64,000 nt of DNA from positions 62,001-126,000 of the forward strand of contig NZ_CP121671.1 of assembly GCF_029714185.1 (NCBI RefSeq), in the 5' to 3' direction. Numbering within the stretch: the first letter of the stretch is position 1; each line of letters begins with the position of its first letter. The position numbers and the translations under genes were made by a program. Origin of the DNA: Halobacillus naozhouensis (GTDB taxonomy: Bacteria; Bacillota; Bacilli; Bacillales; Halobacillaceae). The notes beneath the pieces are model-generated. The model did not search any database. It worked only from the letters and a program-made list of their open reading frames with translations, and was not told the origin of the DNA. Shown piece after piece: positions 59,668 to 64,000 of this stretch.

Positions 59668-60360
59668 ATGGATGAGTTTGTTATATTTAATGAACATTTG
59701 GAAACATTTTTTATACGTTTATTAATAGCATTGCTCTTATCAGGTGTTATTGGTTTTGAAAGAGAATTGAAAAATCACTCAGCAGGATTTCGTACGCATA
59801 TATTAGTTGGGATCGGTTCGTGCCTCATGATGCTTTTATCCCTGTATGGATTTGAACACTTTATAAACAACTACGATAATGTACGTTTTGATCCTTCACG
59901 AATCCCTTCATATGTTATTAGCGGGATTGGGTTTCTGGGGGCAGGCACAATAATTGTGAATGGGATGACGATAAGAGGATTAACAACAGCTGCTTCTATT
60001 TGGACTGTTGCGGGACTGGGCCTGGTAGTTGGTGCTGGAATGTACGATGTGGCCATGCTTGCTACTATTTTAGTTTTGCTGAGCTTAATCTTTTTGAACA
60101 ATTTAGAGAAAAAGTATTTTAGCAGTTATTTTAAAAATTCCTATGTACTTATTACCGATGAACGGATAGAGACTGGTAAATTGCTTGCTGTCTTTGATGA
60201 TGAGGATATTGAATTGCAAAGTGTGGAAATTGAAAATTTGAATAATCGTACTAAAAGCATACTCATACACATTAACAAAGGCCAGGAATTTAATGACGCT
60301 GCACTAATTGAACGACTCTCAAACGTAGAAAATGTAATACAGGTCAAACAGAAAAGATAA
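59668..60360 (+). CDS. MgtC/SapB family membrane protein
   Basis: The 230-residue protein has four to five membrane segments in residues 15-150, with the family signatures LLSGVIGFERELKNHSAGFR near 25, ISGIGFLGAGTIIVNGMTIR near 90 and GLTTAASIWTVAGLGLVVGA. The C-terminal 80 residues are a soluble, ACT-like domain. MgtC proteins influence magnesium limitation responses and ATP synthase; B. subtilis SapB is a relative. It sits between the rRNA tandem and ctsR, where B. subtilis has no such gene. The site AAGGTGG precedes ATG 59668; no clear promoter is seen. Confidence 0.85.
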   Translation: MDEFVIFNEHLETFFIRLLIALLLSGVIGFERELKNHSAGFRTHILVGIGSCLMMLLSLYGFEHFINNYDNVRFDPSRIPSYVISGIGFLGAGTIIVNGMTIRGLTTAASIWTVAGLGLVVGAGMYDVAMLATILVLLSLIFLNNLEKKYFSSYFKNSYVLITDERIETGKLLAVFDDEDIELQSVEIENLNNRTKSILIHINKGQEFNDAALIERLSNVENVIQVKQKR

Positions 60361-60361
60361 G

Positions 60362-60393
60362 AAAACTATACGACAAAATCGTATAGTTTTTTT
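60362..60393 (+). terminator. Terminator after the mgtC-like gene
   Basis: AAAACTATACGA at 60362-60373 pairs with TCGTATAGTTTT at 60379-60390, followed by T. Confidence 0.92.
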
Positions 60394-60470
60394 GGTTTTA
60401 AGCTCCCTTTAATTAGGGAATGATTACAGATATAACAAAACATTTTATTTGCGTATATGTACAAATTGAG

Positions 60471-60507
60471 TATAATAAAATTATAGTCAAAGATAGTCAA
60501 AGTCAAA
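60471..60507 (+). promoter_or_regulatory. ctsR promoter -10 and CtsR operator
   Basis: TATAAT at 60471-60476 has only a weak -35. The direct repeat AGTCAAA-GAT-AGTCAAA at 60485-60501 is a perfect CtsR heptad pair, and a third GTCAAA (60502-60507) abuts it. CtsR bound here would block its own operon. Confidence 0.85.
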
Positions 60508-60522
60508 TGAGGAGGAGGGAAA

Positions 60523-60987
60523 ATGCGGAATATATCCGACATCATAGAAGAATATTTAAAGAATGTTATAGACAGTAATGAGAAGAAAGCTATTGAAATC
60601 AAGCGAAGCGAAATCGCTGACAGATTTCAATGTGTACCTTCCCAAATAAATTATGTGATTAAAACACGGTTCACTGTGGAAAAAGGTTATATAGTTGAAA
60701 GTAAGCGTGGAGGCGGAGGCTATATTCGCATTAGGCGTGTTCAACATCGATCAGAAGCACAGATGATCGAAGACCTTATCCACCTTATCCACCCTAAGGT
60801 TTCACAATCTGTAGCGGTCGATATTATCGAAAGATTACTCGAAAATCACAGCATCACAGGTCGCGAAGCTCGTATGATGGTAAGTGTAATGGACCGTGAA
60901 ATACTCGCTTTTCCCCTTCCTCTAAGGGACGAGATCCGTTCAAGAATTTTAACGGCTATGCTGTTTACCCTTAAGTACAAAAGCTGA
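60523..60987 (+). CDS. ctsR: Class III heat-shock repressor CtsR
   Basis: CtsR represses clp genes and is removed through McsA, McsB and ClpCP under stress. The 154-residue protein has a winged-helix N-terminal domain (IKRSEIADRFQCVPSQINYV near 26) with the glycine-rich wing VESKRGGGGYIRIRRV near 58, the heat-sensing loop, and a C-terminal dimer and ClpC-contact domain. GGAGGAGGG precedes ATG 60523. First gene of the ctsR-mcsA-mcsB-clpC operon. Confidence 0.97.
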   Translation: MRNISDIIEEYLKNVIDSNEKKAIEIKRSEIADRFQCVPSQINYVIKTRFTVEKGYIVESKRGGGGYIRIRRVQHRSEAQMIEDLIHLIHPKVSQSVAVDIIERLLENHSITGREARMMVSVMDREILAFPLPLRDEIRSRILTAMLFTLKYKS

Positions 60988-61007
60988 AATAGGAGGGAGA
61001 GAATGTT

Positions 61008-61553
61008 ATGGAATGCCAACGATGCCATAACCGTCCTGCCACTGTTCATTTGACACAGTTATTAAATGGTGAAAAGACCGAAATCCATGTTTGTGAACAA
61101 TGCGCGAAGGAAAAAGGATATATGCATGACCATGAAGAAAACTTTATATTGAACGACTTGTTAACTGGACTCTTTAATTTCGAAACAAAACACTCGTTGA
61201 AAGGTCATCCCCATAGTGCTCCGTCACCTAAGGAACAACTCAAATGCCCTAATTGCGGTTTGACATTTCAAGAGTTCGCAAAGGCAGGGAAGTTTGGCTG
61301 TGCTGAATGTTATAAAACATTTGATGACAAGTTAAATCCTATTTTAAGAAGGGTTCATAGTGGCAATACGCGTCATGATGGTAAAATTCCTAGACGTGAA
61401 GGAGGCAACTTGCATCTTAAACGTCAGATGGATGAATATAAATCTGATTTGCAACGCTTAATCGAACAAGAAGAATTTGAGGAAGCTGCCAAAGTTAGGG
61501 ATGAAATCCGCTCCTTAGATAGCCAACTCCATCAAAGAGGGGAGGAGGACTGA
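61008..61553 (+). CDS. mcsA: McsA, activator of protein arginine kinase
   Basis: McsA stimulates McsB and links it to CtsR. The 181-residue protein has four zinc-type CxxC pairs: CQRC at the N-terminus, CEQC near 28, CPNC near 83 and CAEC near 102. A UVR domain closes the protein (RQMDEYKSDLQRLIEQEEFE then AAKVRDEIRSL). ATG 61008 follows AGGAGGG. Its TGA overlaps the mcsB ATG. Confidence 0.96.
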   Translation: MECQRCHNRPATVHLTQLLNGEKTEIHVCEQCAKEKGYMHDHEENFILNDLLTGLFNFETKHSLKGHPHSAPSPKEQLKCPNCGLTFQEFAKAGKFGCAECYKTFDDKLNPILRRVHSGNTRHDGKIPRREGGNLHLKRQMDEYKSDLQRLIEQEEFEEAAKVRDEIRSLDSQLHQRGEED

Positions 61554-62623
61554 TGTCATTACAGCAATTTATGAACGAGGCGATTAGTCCATGGATGAAG
61601 GAAGACGGACCAGATAGTGATATCGTGTTAAGCAGTCGCATACGTTTGGCACGTAACTTTTCTAACACCCCTTTTCCAACGATTTCTTCAGAGGAACAGC
61701 TGGAAAAAGTTTTAACCTTCTTTAACAATGAGTTTCAGGATCAATCTTTTCGGGATTATAAACAATTTGAAGTTGTTAAAATGAATGAATTGCAACCAAT
61801 TGAGAAAAGAGTGTTAGTGGAAAAACACCTAATCAGTCCGCACTTAACAGAGAATTCAGCCCATTCGGCTTCGCTGATTTCTCAAAACGAACAAGTATCG
61901 ATCATGATCAACGAAGAGGATCATATTCGCATCCAGTTATACTTCCCTGGTTTCCAACTAGACAGGGCGCTGGAGCAGGCTTCACAGCTTGATGATTGGC
62001 TTGAGGAAAAGATTGATTACGCTTTTGACGAGAAACGAGGGTATTTAACGGCATGCCCGACGAATGTAGGCACTGGAATGAGAGCCTCGGTGATGATGCA
62101 CCTGCCTGCTCTTGCTATGACCCAGCAGATTAATCGCATGACCCCCGCAATTAATCAACTTGGTTTAGTTGTTCGGGGTATTTACGGGGAAGGTAGTGAA
62201 GCAGTAGGTAATATTTTTCAAATATCAAACCAGATCACTCTAGGGAAATCTGAGGAAGATATTGTAGAGGACCTTCATAGTGTAGTCAAACAGCTGATTG
62301 ATCAAGAACGAAGGGCCAGGCAAGCACTGCTGCACCGTTCAGGTATCCAAATTGAAGACCGAATTTTTCGTTCATATGGTGTTTTAAAACACAGTCGAAT
62401 CATAGAGTCTAAAGAGGCTGCTAAATGTTTATCAGATCTTAGACTTGGTATTGATCTTGGATTTATTGATCATGTACCACAAACCATTTTAAATGAATTG
62501 ATGGTATTAACGCAGCCTGGATTTTTGCAGCAATACGCAAAGGAAACTTTATCCCCATCCGAGCGGGATGTCAGAAGAGCATCATTAATTCGAGAAAGAC
62601 TTCAGTTAGAAAATAAAGAATAA
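61553..62623 (+). CDS. mcsB: Protein arginine kinase McsB
   Basis: McsB phosphorylates arginines on proteins, marking them for ClpCP, and inactivates CtsR. It resembles phosphagen kinases: VLSSRIRLARNFSNTPF near residue 25 and CPTNVGTGMRASVMMHLP with Cys168 in the active site. The 356 residues are standard, with a C-terminal arginine-phosphate docking region (RDVRRASLIRERLQL). ATG overlaps the mcsA stop. Confidence 0.97.
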   Translation: MSLQQFMNEAISPWMKEDGPDSDIVLSSRIRLARNFSNTPFPTISSEEQLEKVLTFFNNEFQDQSFRDYKQFEVVKMNELQPIEKRVLVEKHLISPHLTENSAHSASLISQNEQVSIMINEEDHIRIQLYFPGFQLDRALEQASQLDDWLEEKIDYAFDEKRGYLTACPTNVGTGMRASVMMHLPALAMTQQINRMTPAINQLGLVVRGIYGEGSEAVGNIFQISNQITLGKSEEDIVEDLHSVVKQLIDQERRARQALLHRSGIQIEDRIFRSYGVLKHSRIIESKEAAKCLSDLRLGIDLGFIDHVPQTILNELMVLTQPGFLQQYAKETLSPSERDVRRASLIRERLQLENKE

Positions 62624-62642
62624 ATGCAAGGAGGTTGTATCC

Positions 62643-64000
62643 ATGATGTTTGGACGTTTTACAGAGCGCGCACAAAAAGTACTTGCCTTAGCACAAGAGG
62701 AGGCCGTTCGATTAGGTCACAACAATATTGGAACAGAGCATATTTTATTAGGATTAGTAAGTGAAGGAGAAGGGATTGCTGCTAAGTCACTAACAGCGTT
62801 GGGACTTGAGGCAAGCAAGATTCAACAAGAAGTAGAAAAATTAATCGGCAAGGGTGAGAAAGTATCCCAAACGATTCACTATACTCCAAGAGCGAAAAAG
62901 GTCATTGAGTTATCAATGGACGAAGCACGCAAACTTGGTCATTCTTATGTGGGTACAGAACACATCCTTCTTGGTCTAATTCGCGAAGGTGAAGGTGTAG
63001 CAGCTCGTGTATTAAACAATTTAGGTGTGAGTCTTAATAAAGCACGTCAGCAGGTCCTTCAGCTGCTAGGAAATAATGAGTCAACAGGCGGGCAAAATCG
63101 CCGTGGCGGCGGTGGCGGATCACAGTCAGCCAATGCAAATACTCCGACGCTTGATTCCCTTGCCCGAGACTTAACAGCGATAGCAAAAGAGGGGAATATA
63201 GACCCAGTCATCGGACGAAGCAAGGAAATAGAGCGTGTGATTCAAGTGCTAAGCCGCCGTACAAAAAATAATCCGGTACTCGTAGGTGAACCTGGTGTAG
63301 GGAAAACAGCCATTGCCGAAGGGCTGGCTCAGCAAATCATGAATAATGAAATCCCTGAAATCCTGCGTGATAAAAGAGTTATGACGCTTGATATGGGTAC
63401 AGTTGTGGCAGGAACTAAGTATCGCGGGGAATTCGAGGATCGTTTGAAAAAGGTAATGGAGGAGATCCGTCAAGCAGGGAATATCATTCTGTTTATTGAC
63501 GAACTGCACACACTAATTGGAGCGGGAGGGGCAGAAGGTGCTATTGATGCCTCAAACATTCTGAAACCTTCCCTCGCTCGTGGTGAATTGCAGTGTATTG
63601 GGGCTACAACACTTGATGAATATAAAAAGTATATTGAAAAAGATGCAGCCCTTGAGCGTCGATTCCAGCCAATTCAGGTAGATGAACCTAACCTCGATGA
63701 ATCTGTACAAATTTTGAAAGGGCTGCGTGACCGCTATGAGGCTCACCATCGCGTAACGATTACAGATGATTCTATTGAATCTGCGGTCCGCTTTTCCGAT
63801 CGTTATATTACCGACCGATTCTTGCCGGACAAAGCGATTGATTTAATTGATGAAGCAGCATCTAAAGTTCGTCTTCGTTCTTATACTGCACCACCTAATC
63901 TGAAAGAGCTTGAGCAAAAGCTTGAAGAAGTACGAAAAGAAAAAGATGCAGCCGTGCAAAGCCAGGAGTTTGAAAAGGCCGCATCCTTAAGGGATAGCGA
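62643..64000 (+). CDS. clpC: Clp ATPase ClpC, 3' end outside the window
   Basis: ClpC is the Hsp100 unfoldase that works with ClpP and recognises arginine-phosphorylated clients. Visible are the N-terminal repeats (NIGTEHILLGLVSEGEG and YVGTEHILLGLIREGEG), a Gly-rich linker near 155-165, and the first AAA domain with Walker A GEPGVGKT at 215-222, Walker B FIDELHTL and the beginning of the middle domain. About 452 of roughly 810 codons are present. ATG 62643 has AAGGAGG at 62628-62634. The frame is open to the window edge. Confidence 0.97.
   Translation, partial: MMFGRFTERAQKVLALAQEEAVRLGHNNIGTEHILLGLVSEGEGIAAKSLTALGLEASKIQQEVEKLIGKGEKVSQTIHYTPRAKKVIELSMDEARKLGHSYVGTEHILLGLIREGEGVAARVLNNLGVSLNKARQQVLQLLGNNESTGGQNRRGGGGGSQSANANTPTLDSLARDLTAIAKEGNIDPVIGRSKEIERVIQVLSRRTKNNPVLVGEPGVGKTAIAEGLAQQIMNNEIPEILRDKRVMTLDMGTVVAGTKYRGEFEDRLKKVMEEIRQAGNIILFIDELHTLIGAGGAEGAIDASNILKPSLARGELQCIGATTLDEYKKYIEKDAALERRFQPIQVDEPNLDESVQILKGLRDRYEAHHRVTITDDSIESAVRFSDRYITDRFLPDKAIDLIDEAASKVRLRSYTAPPNLKELEQKLEEVRKEKDAAVQSQEFEKAASLRDS

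Overview
The window is 64 kb of chromosome from a low-GC, endospore-forming Gram-positive bacterium of the family Bacillaceae. Gene order follows the origin-proximal segment of Bacillus subtilis from yaaO to clpC almost gene for gene. Evidence for spore formation includes spoIIE, spoVG, spoVT, yabG, yabP, yabQ, fin and an sspF-type small acid-soluble protein. Acidic C-terminal tails (Ctc, FtsH) and the look of the 16S gene suggest a moderately halophilic genus related to Halobacillus or Thalassobacillus; that genus-level guess is inference only.

Layout. 1-6999: yaaO (5' end missing), tmk, darA, yaaR, holB, ricT, yabA, trmN6, yazA, rsmI. 7107-7385: abrB on the minus strand. 7806-15392: metS, tatD, yabE, rnmV, rsmA, yabG, veg, sspF. 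15530-22076: ispE, purR, spoVG, glmU, prs, ctc, pth, fin. 22117-31821: mfd, spoVT, a SpoVB-like flippase gene, yabN, rqcP, yabP, yabQ, divIC, yabR. 31934-32623: a decayed kinase-like ORF and two minus-strand tRNA genes (Glu, Met). 32895-44183: spoIIE, yabS, yabT, tilS, hprT, ftsH, coaX, hslO, cysK. 44314-48207: folP, folB, folK, a dusB pseudogene, lysS. 48279-59628: two rRNA operons in direct tandem separated by nine tRNA genes. 59668-64000: an mgtC/sapB-like gene, then ctsR, mcsA, mcsB and clpC (3' end missing).

The genes serve replication and its control (holB, ricT, yabA, tmk), translation and RNA maturation (metS, lysS, rnmV, rsmA, rsmI, tilS, pth, rRNA, tRNA), cell wall and division (glmU, divIC), nucleotide and folate metabolism, protein quality control (ftsH, hslO, ctsR-mcsA-mcsB-clpC, rqcP) and sporulation. 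Recognisable promoters for several sigma factors stand in front of the expected genes: sigma-H (spoVG), sigma-B (ctc), sigma-F (fin), sigma-G (sspF, spoVT), sigma-K (yabG) and a wide-spacer Spo0A-type promoter (spoIIE).

I found no phage, insertion sequence, CRISPR array or defence island, and no convincing unknown multigene system. The unusual features are in the RNA and regulatory layer. The second 16S gene lacks six bases in a universally conserved helix. The second rRNA operon has no promoter of its own and begins at the CCA end of a tRNA gene. A 58-bp perfect palindrome closes the tandem. dusB is a multiply broken pseudogene. A small ORF with paired Met codons precedes metS. A hairpin covers the yabG ribosome-binding site only in read-through transcripts. 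A terminator sits directly behind the lysS promoter. Compared with B. subtilis, yabJ, yacD, pabB-pabA-pabC and yazB are missing from their usual places.
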